Of a DNA stretch of 5,339 bases, positions 1 to 5,339 are shown one piece after another. Location of the stretch: contig JAJZFO010000233.1 of the NCBI GenBank assembly GCA_021805305.1, forward strand, positions 1 through 5,339. The letters run 5' to 3'. This stretch comes from Actinomycetes bacterium. GTDB lineage: Bacteria > Actinomycetota > Acidimicrobiia > Acidimicrobiales > RAAP-2. Position 1 is the stretch's first letter; each line of letters opens with the position of its first letter. The position numbers and the translations under genes were made by a program. The notes under the pieces were generated by a model. That model ran no database searches. It worked only from the letters and a program-made list of their open reading frames with translations, and was not told the DNA's origin.

Positions 1-22
1 GATCTAGTTCCCTCACGTCGAG

Positions 23-2050
23 GTGATCGCCAACTCGATGTCCAAGGGACTGTCGGGCGCGCGAAACACCGGGGTGCGCGCCGCGCGCGGTGAGATCATC
101 GTCTTCCTCGACGACGACGCGTGGGGAGAGGAGAGGTGGTTGGAGGAACTCCTCGAGCCCTTCAACGACCCGACCGTGGCCGGATGCGGTGGCTGGATCG
201 TTCCGGAGTGGCAGGGGGGGCGCCCCGCGTGGTTCCCCGAGACGTTCCTGTGGATTATGGGCTGCAGTTACGACGGACTTCCCCGGAGCGGCGCGACGAT
301 TCGAAACCCGATCGGCGCGAACATGGCGTTGCGACGTCGGGTGTTCGACCTCGTCGGCGGATTCAGCGCCGGTCTGGGTCGCATCGGCGCGGTGCCCCTG
401 GGGTGCGAGGAGACCGAACTGTGCATCCGCTACGGGATCAATCATTCCGCGGAGAGGTTCGTGATGGTCCGCGAGGCGGTGGTCTTTCACTCCGTGCCGC
501 CGTCGCGGACCTCGTGGGACTATTTCTTTCACCGGTGCTGGTCCGAGGGACTGTCCAAGGCGGCGGTGGCGAGTCTGGTCGGTGGGGGTGCCGGACTCTC
601 GGCGGAGAGGAACCATCTCGCCAAGGCCCTCCCGCGCGAGGTGTTGTCGTCGGTCGTCGAGTTGCGTCGCCAACCCTCGCAACTCGCGCGACGCCTCCTT
701 GGCATCGTGGGCGGTTCCGCGGTCACCGTGGCGGGATTCCTGTGGGGCAGTGTCGCGGTGCGACGTCACCCCATCACCCCTCCGGGTTCGGAGTTGGTGG
801 GGGCCGAGGTGCTCGACGCCCCCGAGACGAGATGGCGCGAGATCGCGGTGGTCCGCGTGGACCTCGACGCGCTGCCCGCGGAGATCGAGATTCCCTCAGA
901 GTGCGACGATCGGGTCTGGTTGGAGCTCGTCCGCGACCGTCGGGTGGTCGATCGCCGTGACGTGGTCACGCAGGATCACGTCATCCCCCGGGCGCAGCTC
1001 GAGGAGATCGCCTCAGGCGCCGCCCCCTCGTCCTCAGGGTTCCCCGACGTCAGCGACGATCGACTGCCACCGATCTCCATCGTCGTTCCCACCATCGCCA
1101 CGGACGTCGCCGCACTGTGCCGATCGATCGAGATGCTCTCGACCCTCGATTACCCACAGTTCGAAGTGATCATCGTCGACAACCGCGTCGGTCCCGGACC
1201 GGCTATTCCCTCTCAGGAGCACTGGGGCAACGTCATGGTGGTGTCCGAGGGTATCCCGGGCATTTCGGCGGCGAGGAATCGCGGCGTGCGTCAGGCCCGT
1301 TTCGATATCGTCGCCTTCACCGACGACGACGTGGAGGTGGACGACGCGTGGCTGCGCGCCATCGGCGGACGATTCGCCCTCAACCCCGAGATCGACGCCC
1401 TGGGCGGTCTGGTGCTGCCGGCGCGTCTGGCGACGCCCCCGCAGCTCTGGTTCGAGGAGTACTTCGGTGGTTTCAGCAGCTCCTTCGAGTTGCGTATCGC
1501 CAACCTCGAGCACCACCCCGACGATCCCCTCTTTCCCTACCAACCGAGCCGCTACGCCGCGGGATGCAATATGGCCCTGCGCAAGTCCGCGCTCGAGTCG
1601 GTGGGAGGATTCCGCCTGTCCTTGGGTACGGGCACTCCCGCGAGGGGCGGCGAGGATCTCGAGATGTTCATGACGTTGGCCTCGAGGGGGGCCACGGTGG
1701 CCTTCGAGCCGGCGGCCCTGGTCCACCACATCCACCGGTCGACGTCCGAGCAGTTCCTCAACCAGACCAGGGGCTACGGGATCGGCCTCACGGCCGCCTA
1801 CGTCTCACTGGTCGTGCACGATCCGCGCCACGTCCTGCGCGCGTTGCCCCATCTCCTTCGGGGCCTGCGCACCTGGCGCGAGGTGCGCCCCGACGACGAC
1901 CAGCGAGTCACCTCGTACCCGGCCAGTACCCGGGGCGTCGAACGGCGCGGACTGCTGAGGGGTCCCCTCGCGTACCTCGAGAGTCAGGTCCTCTTTCGAC
2001 GCATGAGGGACCGCATCACCGACGAATTTGATGATTCCGTTAGGGTGTAG
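23..2050 (+). CDS. Tandem two-domain GT2 family glycosyltransferase, 5'-truncated or frameshifted
   Basis: Likely transfers sugars from nucleotide-sugar donors to a growing surface polysaccharide at the cytoplasmic membrane face. Residues count from GTG at 23. Domain 1 (about 1-200) has the GLSGARNTG segment, a DDD metal/donor motif at 30-32, GANMALRR, and an acidic CEETEL motif with E129-E130 at the catalytic-base position. A hydrophobic stretch at 225-246 could be a membrane segment. A beta-rich linker (about 255-335) resembles the region that often precedes GT2 domains in actinobacterial proteins. Domain 2 (about 351-610) is complete: ISIVVPT, GISAARNRG, DDD at 434-436, GCNMALRK, and GGEDLEMF with E544-D545. 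Domain 1 lacks its first beta-alpha-beta unit, roughly 50 residues, and an in-frame TAG lies at 5-7, so GTG 23 is only the first available codon and not a credible native start. The GH16 gene follows 78 bases downstream. GT2 membership is confident; donor, acceptor and linkage are unknown. Confidence 0.88.
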   Translation: MIANSMSKGLSGARNTGVRAARGEIIVFLDDDAWGEERWLEELLEPFNDPTVAGCGGWIVPEWQGGRPAWFPETFLWIMGCSYDGLPRSGATIRNPIGANMALRRRVFDLVGGFSAGLGRIGAVPLGCEETELCIRYGINHSAERFVMVREAVVFHSVPPSRTSWDYFFHRCWSEGLSKAAVASLVGGGAGLSAERNHLAKALPREVLSSVVELRRQPSQLARRLLGIVGGSAVTVAGFLWGSVAVRRHPITPPGSELVGAEVLDAPETRWREIAVVRVDLDALPAEIEIPSECDDRVWLELVRDRRVVDRRDVVTQDHVIPRAQLEEIASGAAPSSSGFPDVSDDRLPPISIVVPTIATDVAALCRSIEMLSTLDYPQFEVIIVDNRVGPGPAIPSQEHWGNVMVVSEGIPGISAARNRGVRQARFDIVAFTDDDVEVDDAWLRAIGGRFALNPEIDALGGLVLPARLATPPQLWFEEYFGGFSSSFELRIANLEHHPDDPLFPYQPSRYAAGCNMALRKSALESVGGFRLSLGTGTPARGGEDLEMFMTLASRGATVAFEPAALVHHIHRSTSEQFLNQTRGYGIGLTAAYVSLVVHDPRHVLRALPHLLRGLRTWREVRPDDDQRVTSYPASTRGVERRGLLRGPLAYLESQVLFRRMRDRITDEFDDSVRV

Positions 2051-2128
2051 AGGTTCGCAGCGGGTCCGTGTCGGGTTGCGCGTGGCGTGCACTCGTGACG
2101 GGCGCGACGTTCAGGTTTGGGGGTTTCA

Positions 2129-3007
2129 GTGCTAGACAAGGACTTGCCCCTGGGCCAGGCCGGTCTGGGTCGGAGTTCACGTCGTTCCGTCGTCGTGGTC
2201 GTCGTCGTGTCGATCGTGGTGGTCTCGATACTGACGATCGCCGGCTGGATGCGAATGCAGCACTCGGTGTCGGGACCCCCGCAGGTCGTCTTGCCGTCGA
2301 CGAAGTATCCCGTCGGTATCGCGTCGGCTGGTGAACCGTCGGGTGTGGCGCCGCCCTCGCCCTCGGCGATTCCCGGGTATCGCCAGTCCTACGTGAGCGA
2401 CTTCAGGGGCAAGACCCTGCCCAAGGGTTGGCTCACCTTCAACGGTGTGCCCGGCGGCGACCCCGGGGCGCAGTTCGACCCCGAGCACGTGGTGGTGAGG
2501 AACGGGCAACTGCTGCTCCTCACCTACCGCGACAAGCACTACCAGAAACGCTGGGTGACGGGCGGGCTGTGCCAGTGCGGGCTGCCCGCGGTCTACGGCG
2601 CGTACTTCGTGCGTTCGCGGGCCACGGCGGTGGGACCCAACGAGGTGGAGCTCCTCTGGCCCGCCGATGACAAGTGGCCCCCCGAGATCGACTTCAATGA
2701 GTCGCCGTCGGCGCACCAGACGTCGGCCACCGTCCACTGGGGCGGCGCCAACAACACCCAGCAGTGGTTGCTGCACGACGTGAACATGATGGCGTGGCAC
2801 ACCTGGGGCGTCGTATGGACCCCCCACGAGATCTCCTACGTCGTCGACGGCCGGGTCTGGGGCATCATCACCAATCCCGCCGCCATTCCGCGAGTCCCCC
2901 TGGTCTTGGACCTGGAGCAACGTACCTCGTGCTCGATCCACGCGCAGTGTCCGACCGCCCCGGTGCAGATGCAGGTCGACTGGATCGCCGAATATCGCGC
3001 CACGTGA
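2129..3007 (+). CDS. Membrane-anchored GH16 family glycoside hydrolase (endo-beta-glycanase type)
   Basis: Predicted to hydrolyse or transglycosylate internal beta-linkages of a glucan- or galactan-like polymer outside the cell. Residues count from GTG 2129. A short basic N-terminus ending in RR (18-19) precedes a very valine-rich membrane helix at 21-41. No signal-peptidase site is apparent, so it probably stays as an N-in, C-out anchored protein. A Pro/Ser-rich spacer leads to the catalytic domain from about residue 80 to the C-terminus. The motif EIDFNE places the nucleophile at E186, the assisting acid at D188 and the acid/base at E191, the ExDxxE form of GH16. The only cysteines are C148, C150, C268 and C274, suggesting two disulfides. 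GTG 2129 is preferred over TTG 2117 because a G-rich tract (2119-2123) lies 5 bases upstream of it. Probably cotranscribed with the GT2 gene. Family is confident; substrate is not. Confidence 0.9.
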   Translation: MLDKDLPLGQAGLGRSSRRSVVVVVVVSIVVVSILTIAGWMRMQHSVSGPPQVVLPSTKYPVGIASAGEPSGVAPPSPSAIPGYRQSYVSDFRGKTLPKGWLTFNGVPGGDPGAQFDPEHVVVRNGQLLLLTYRDKHYQKRWVTGGLCQCGLPAVYGAYFVRSRATAVGPNEVELLWPADDKWPPEIDFNESPSAHQTSATVHWGGANNTQQWLLHDVNMMAWHTWGVVWTPHEISYVVDGRVWGIITNPAAIPRVPLVLDLEQRTSCSIHAQCPTAPVQMQVDWIAEYRAT

Positions 3008-3011
3008 CGAT

Positions 3012-3033
3012 CCTCGCGGCATCGCCTGCGAGG
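3012..3033 (+). terminator. Stem-loop just after the GH16 stop codon
   Basis: CCTCGC (3012-3017) pairs perfectly with GCGAGG (3028-3033). Inside it GGC (3018-3020) pairs with GCC (3024-3026), leaving an ATC loop and one unpaired T at 3027. It begins 5 bases after the TGA at 3005-3007, a typical place for a factor-independent terminator or a 3'-end stabilising hairpin. No T-run follows, so efficiency as an intrinsic terminator is uncertain. Confidence 0.5.
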
Positions 3034-3064
3034 TCGCCAGACGCCTGAGGTCCTAGCGACGTCG

Positions 3065-3111
3065 TCGAGAGTCGAGCGTGAGCGGGTGACGGCGCCGCGA
3101 CCGACTCTCGA
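3065..3111. terminator. 10-bp perfect inverted repeat, possible bidirectional terminator
   Basis: TCGAGAGTCG (3065-3074) and CGACTCTCGA (3102-3111) are exact reverse complements separated by 27 bases, which themselves contain the palindrome GGCGCC. The repeat lies between convergent genes, 58 bases past the + strand stop and 57 bases past the - strand stop, so it could serve both transcripts. There is no U-tract on either side. A protein-binding role is an alternative. Confidence 0.45.
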
Positions 3112-3167
3112 GGGCCTTGTTCACGTCGCGGCGACGAGCCAGATGAGGGTCAGGGTGCTGGCCGAGC

Positions 3168-4340
3168 TCACAGGTCCGCGAGGATGTCGAGGATCCGACC
3201 CGCTTGGGCGGTGAGATTGAACCTCGTCTCGACCATCTCGCGCGCTGCGACGGCGATGCGACGTCGAAGGTCCGCGTCGGTGAGAACCTGGGCGATGTTG
3301 TCTCGTAGTGACGTCCAGTCGTTCGCTTCGGCCAACATCCCGCTCACGCCGTGGATGACCGAGTTCTTCACACCGGCGGCCGGGTAGGCGACGACCGCAC
3401 AGCCCGTGGCCTGGGCCTCGAGGACCCCCAGGGGCATTCCCTCGTGGCGCCCGGCGAGGACGTAGAGGTCCGCACAACGAAGCACCGAGGTGACGTCGTC
3501 GCGCGGGGCGAGGAAACGCACGCGTCCGCCCAGGAGATCACGACCCAGGGTGCGCAGTTCGACGGCGTAGGGCGCGTCGTTGGTGGCGTCGCCGATGATC
3601 GCCAGCTGGGTCGTCGCGAGGGGACCACTCAGTCCGGCCACGGCGCGGATCACGTGGTCGACCTGTTTGGGGGCGTCGAGGCGACAGAGCACGACGACCA
3701 GGGGATCACTGCTCGACGCGGCGAGTTCGCCGCGTACCACCGGATCGGCGGGCCCGGGGGAGAATCGCTCGACGTCCACGCCATTGGTGACCACCGTGAT
3801 GTGGCTGCGGCCGCCGATGCTGCGCGCGACGTCCTGGGAGACCGCGACGGTGACTGACGCCAAGCGTGCGGCGAAGCGTAGGGCGATGCCCGGCAGGCCC
3901 GTCGGACACTCCTCGTGCACGTAGAGCACCACCTTGCGCCGGGCCAGCCGTCCAGCGACCGACGCGTCGAAGTGGCTCCAGAACGAGTTGGCGACGATGA
4001 CGTCGGCGTTGAACCGGCGCGCGTTCACGGTGATCGACGCCGCGCGTCGCGCCAGTTGGACGCCCGCCACCAGGACCCGCCACGGCGTCAGGTCGCCCTT
4101 CTCGTTGCGGGCGTCGAGAATCAGGCCGCTGGGCTCGAGAAAGAAGACCGGGCCGACGTCGTCGCGCGACCAGGCCGCCGCCATCGCACTACCCGTGGGC
4201 GAGAGGAGGCCGACGACGTCGCCGCGATCACGAAGGAACGGGGTCAGTCGCATGATGCAGCGCTGCGCGCCCCAGAGGCCGGTGCCGTCATCCACCACCA
4301 AGACCCGCCGTACGGATGAACGATTACTGGGGCGAAGCAT
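3168..4340 (-). CDS. GT4 family (GT-B fold) glycosyltransferase
   Basis: A 390-residue retaining glycosyltransferase, the usual length for GT4 enzymes of capsule and exopolysaccharide synthesis. It is expected in the cytoplasm or loosely membrane-bound, moving a sugar from a nucleotide donor to a lipid-linked acceptor. The N-terminal acceptor half begins with VLVVDDGTGLWGAQR near residues 13-27, followed by YVHEE. The C-terminal donor half starts with NGVDVERFSPG and has VVVLCRLDAPKQ, whose R and K sit where phosphate-binding residues lie in this family. The E-x7-E donor signature HEGMPLGVLEA has E300 and E308. GVKNSVIHGVSGMLAE near the C-terminus is also typical. ATG 4340 is supported by GAGGA 7 bases upstream. 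It lies 48 bases downstream of the secreted GH16 gene on the same strand and is likely cotranscribed with it. The specific sugar is unknown. Confidence 0.92.
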   Translation of the reverse strand: MLRPSNRSSVRRVLVVDDGTGLWGAQRCIMRLTPFLRDRGDVVGLLSPTGSAMAAAWSRDDVGPVFFLEPSGLILDARNEKGDLTPWRVLVAGVQLARRAASITVNARRFNADVIVANSFWSHFDASVAGRLARRKVVLYVHEECPTGLPGIALRFAARLASVTVAVSQDVARSIGGRSHITVVTNGVDVERFSPGPADPVVRGELAASSSDPLVVVLCRLDAPKQVDHVIRAVAGLSGPLATTQLAIIGDATNDAPYAVELRTLGRDLLGGRVRFLAPRDDVTSVLRCADLYVLAGRHEGMPLGVLEAQATGCAVVAYPAAGVKNSVIHGVSGMLAEANDWTSLRDNIAQVLTDADLRRRIAVAAREMVETRFNLTAQAGRILDILADL

Positions 4341-4347
4341 TGGTCAA

Positions 4348-4352
4348 TCCTC
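4348..4352 (-). promoter_or_regulatory. Shine-Dalgarno site of the GT4 gene
   Basis: On the minus strand GAGGA lies 7 bases before the ATG at 4340-4338. It is the clearest ribosome binding site in the window and fixes the start of the GT4 gene. It contrasts with the GH16 gene upstream in the same presumed operon, which has no properly spaced site. Confidence 0.75.
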
Positions 4353-4388
4353 GTTACGTGGGAGCGGTGTCATGGAGATATCCCATTG

Positions 4389-5228
4389 CTAGTTGGAACC
4401 CAGGGGTTGGTATTCGGCGACCCAGTCGATCAGCATCGCGCTGGGCTGGGTCGGGCAGTCCGTCGTCGAGGGGCAGAAGGCGCGTTGTTCGAAGTCGAGC
4501 GTCATCGGTACCTGGGGTATGTCGGGGGTGATGGAGAATTCGTGCCAGGGTTGACCGTCGACGAGGTAGAGGATGTACGTCGGCGTCCAGATGACGCCCC
4601 ACGTGTGCCACTTCAGCATGTTGATCTTGATGACCTGGAACTGGGTGTTGTTGGCCGGGGCTACGCCCCAGTGGGTGGTGCTGGTTGACAGATTGGCGTG
4701 CCCCAAGTTCTCGCTGAAATCGATCTCGGGTGGCCAGATGTTGGGAACGGGCCAGAGGAGTTCCACCGAGTTCGGTCCGCCGCTCGTTATCCGCGACCGG
4801 ACGAAGAAGGCGCCGTACTGCACGTGCTTGAGGCACTGGCAGAGCCCCCCCGTCGTCCACATGTTCCGATACGCCGGGTCGCGATAGGTGCGTAACTGCA
4901 AGAGACCATTGGCGACCACGACGTGTTGCGCGGAGAAGGTGGCGGTCGGTATGCCCCCGGGATGACCCGTGAACAGGTCCCATCCCGCAGGGATGGTGGA
5001 ACCGGTGAAGTCATTGACGTAGGTCAGTTGGTACCCGGGCAAGGCGTGACTCCCGGGTGGAGCCATTTTTGAAGGCTCGAGCTGATCGGGGAGACCCGCG
5101 GGGTACGAGACGGTGTTCGCGGCCGGTGCCGGAAGTGACGTGGCCGTCACACATAATGAGAGCATCACCATCGTCGCCATCGAACGGGCGACACGACGCA
5201 AGAATCCACCAACGAAGATTCGATGCAC
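4389..5228 (-). CDS. Secreted GH16 family glycoside hydrolase, paralogue of the 2129-3007 gene
   Basis: Predicted extracellular endo-beta-glycanase of 279 residues. Arginines at 11, 12 and 15 precede a hydrophobic core (about 17-32), and PAPAAN (33-38) gives a likely signal peptidase I site near 36-37, so it should be released. The GH16 domain runs from about residue 62 to the end. EIDFSE places the nucleophile at E168, assisting acid at D170 and acid/base at E173. Mature-part cysteines are C130, C132, C252 and C258, in the same places as in the membrane-anchored paralogue. By eye, about half the residues match it from LPGY to the C-terminal WVAEY, with shared blocks TGGLCQC, VELLWP and WHTWGV. 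Start is GTG 5228: the AGGCGG before it touches the start codon and is too close to act normally, while a -10-like TAGAAT suggests a leaderless message. M17 would also leave a hydrophobic leader but has no ribosome site. GC is lower than in the neighbours. Confidence 0.9.
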   Translation of the reverse strand: MHRIFVGGFLRRVARSMATMVMLSLCVTATSLPAPAANTVSYPAGLPDQLEPSKMAPPGSHALPGYQLTYVNDFTGSTIPAGWDLFTGHPGGIPTATFSAQHVVVANGLLQLRTYRDPAYRNMWTTGGLCQCLKHVQYGAFFVRSRITSGGPNSVELLWPVPNIWPPEIDFSENLGHANLSTSTTHWGVAPANNTQFQVIKINMLKWHTWGVIWTPTYILYLVDGQPWHEFSITPDIPQVPMTLDFEQRAFCPSTTDCPTQPSAMLIDWVAEYQPLGSN

Positions 5229-5234
5229 CCGCCT

Positions 5235-5240
5235 ATTCTA
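5235..5240 (-). promoter_or_regulatory. -10 element for a leaderless GH16 transcript
   Basis: On the minus strand TAGAAT matches the actinobacterial -10 pattern TANNNT and differs from TATAAT at one base. Exactly 6 bases separate it from the GTG start codon at 5228, so transcription would begin at or next to the G of the start codon. No good -35 hexamer is seen 16-19 bases upstream, which is common for actinobacterial housekeeping promoters. Confidence 0.5.
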
Positions 5241-5339
5241 TCCGACCCCACTGCGGCGGCGATAAGTGGATTCTTCTGTACAGTCAGTCAAGAAAATGAC
5301 GGCAACTGGTGGGAATGTTAATTTTCATCTAATGTTCGC
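5241..5339 (-). promoter_or_regulatory. AT-richer upstream region of the secreted GH16 gene
   Basis: No gene is supportable here. The rightmost 60 or so bases are visibly richer in A/T than the rest of the window, as expected for a control region. On the minus strand it contains TTGACT (5286-5291), five of six bases of a -35 consensus, with a weak ACTTAT 18 bases further on; this could be a second promoter. It also has the 8-bp palindrome CTGTACAG (5276-5283), a short TGAC tandem repeat beside it, and two copies of AACATT spaced 17 bases start to start near the right edge. No known regulator site is recognised. Confidence 0.4.

Larger units (their letters stand above)
3008..3167. other. Convergent intergenic gap with two inverted repeats
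   Basis: This 160-base stretch separates the stop codons of two convergent genes, the GH16 gene on + and the GT4 gene on -. I see no supportable gene in it. It holds a compact hairpin just after the + strand stop and a longer 10-bp inverted repeat near the middle, described separately. Neither has a clean T-tract on either side. That is common for terminators in high-GC actinobacteria, so termination is inferred from position and stem strength. Confidence 0.7.

Noticed and set aside
1034..1735. Long open frame on the minus strand inside the GT2 gene (233 codons)
   Set aside because: The opposite strand codes for clear GT2 motifs over the same stretch; this reading has no recognisable domain and is a high-GC antisense shadow.
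2177..3022. Long antisense open frame over the membrane-anchored GH16 gene (281 codons)
   Set aside because: Low-complexity H/R/G/D-rich translation with no domain, while the + strand encodes an intact GH16 catalytic motif.
4372..4386. Imperfect 15-bp palindrome (ATGG, centre GATATC, CCAT) between the GH16 and GT4 genes
   Set aside because: The arms are only 4 bases and out of register with the centre; chance level in a 48-base gap.
4354..4983. Second minus-strand open frame overlapping the secreted GH16 gene
   Set aside because: It is an out-of-frame reading of the same strand; the GH16 frame carries the motifs and the signal peptide.
5117..5180. Lipoprotein signal (LSLC) in the secreted GH16 leader
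   Set aside because: The residue before the cysteine is leucine, not G/A/S, so it does not fit a lipobox; a later PAPAAN site fits signal peptidase I better.
5170..5200. Twin-arginine export signal (RR at residues 11-12)
   Set aside because: The residues after RR (VARS) do not match the usual R-R-x-hydrophobic-hydrophobic pattern, so Sec export is more likely.
5319..5339. LexA/SOS-box-like half site at the right edge (CGAAC on the minus strand)
   Set aside because: Only one half is present; the expected GTTCG partner is absent on the inner side.
1..5339. tRNA, rRNA, CRISPR array, insertion sequence or phage attachment site
   Set aside because: No cloverleaf-like segment, spaced direct-repeat array, transposase motif or terminal inverted repeats were seen on either strand.

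Overview
The window looks like a chromosomal fragment from a high-GC Gram-positive bacterium, most likely an actinobacterium. The basis is high GC (about 62-73% in the 60-base blocks I counted inside three of the four genes), GTG starts, an apparently leaderless gene start, and a domain style of the first glycosyltransferase that is common in Actinobacteria. Genus or species cannot be fixed from the sequence. The gene content is that of an extracellular or capsular polysaccharide locus.

Layout: four genes form two facing pairs. On the + strand, a large protein with two GT-A (family GT2) glycosyltransferase domains (23-2050, 5' end lost or broken) is followed after 78 bases by a membrane-anchored family GH16 glycoside hydrolase (2129-3007). 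On the - strand, a secreted GH16 paralogue (5228-4389) is followed after 48 bases by a GT-B (family GT4) glycosyltransferase (4340-3168). The pairs converge on a 160-base gap (3008-3167) holding two inverted repeats that probably end transcription. The right edge (5229-5339) is a more AT-rich upstream region of the secreted GH16 gene, with a -10 element placed as expected for a leaderless transcript.

How the genes may work together (inference): the glycosyltransferases build a surface glycan from nucleotide sugars at the cytoplasmic face. The two GH16 enzymes, one tethered outside the membrane and one released, then trim, release or remodel a beta-linked glycan, in the way ExoK/ExsH-type GH16 glycanases accompany succinoglycan synthesis in rhizobia. 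Both GH16 enzymes keep the E-I-D-F-x-E catalytic motif and an identical set of four cysteines, so both are probably active, disulfide-bonded outside proteins. The polymer and linkage cannot be read from sequence.

Points most worth a second look: the paired GH16 paralogues with different cell locations, their shared four-cysteine signature, the probable frameshift at the left edge that cuts off the first GT2 domain, and the leaderless start of the secreted GH16.
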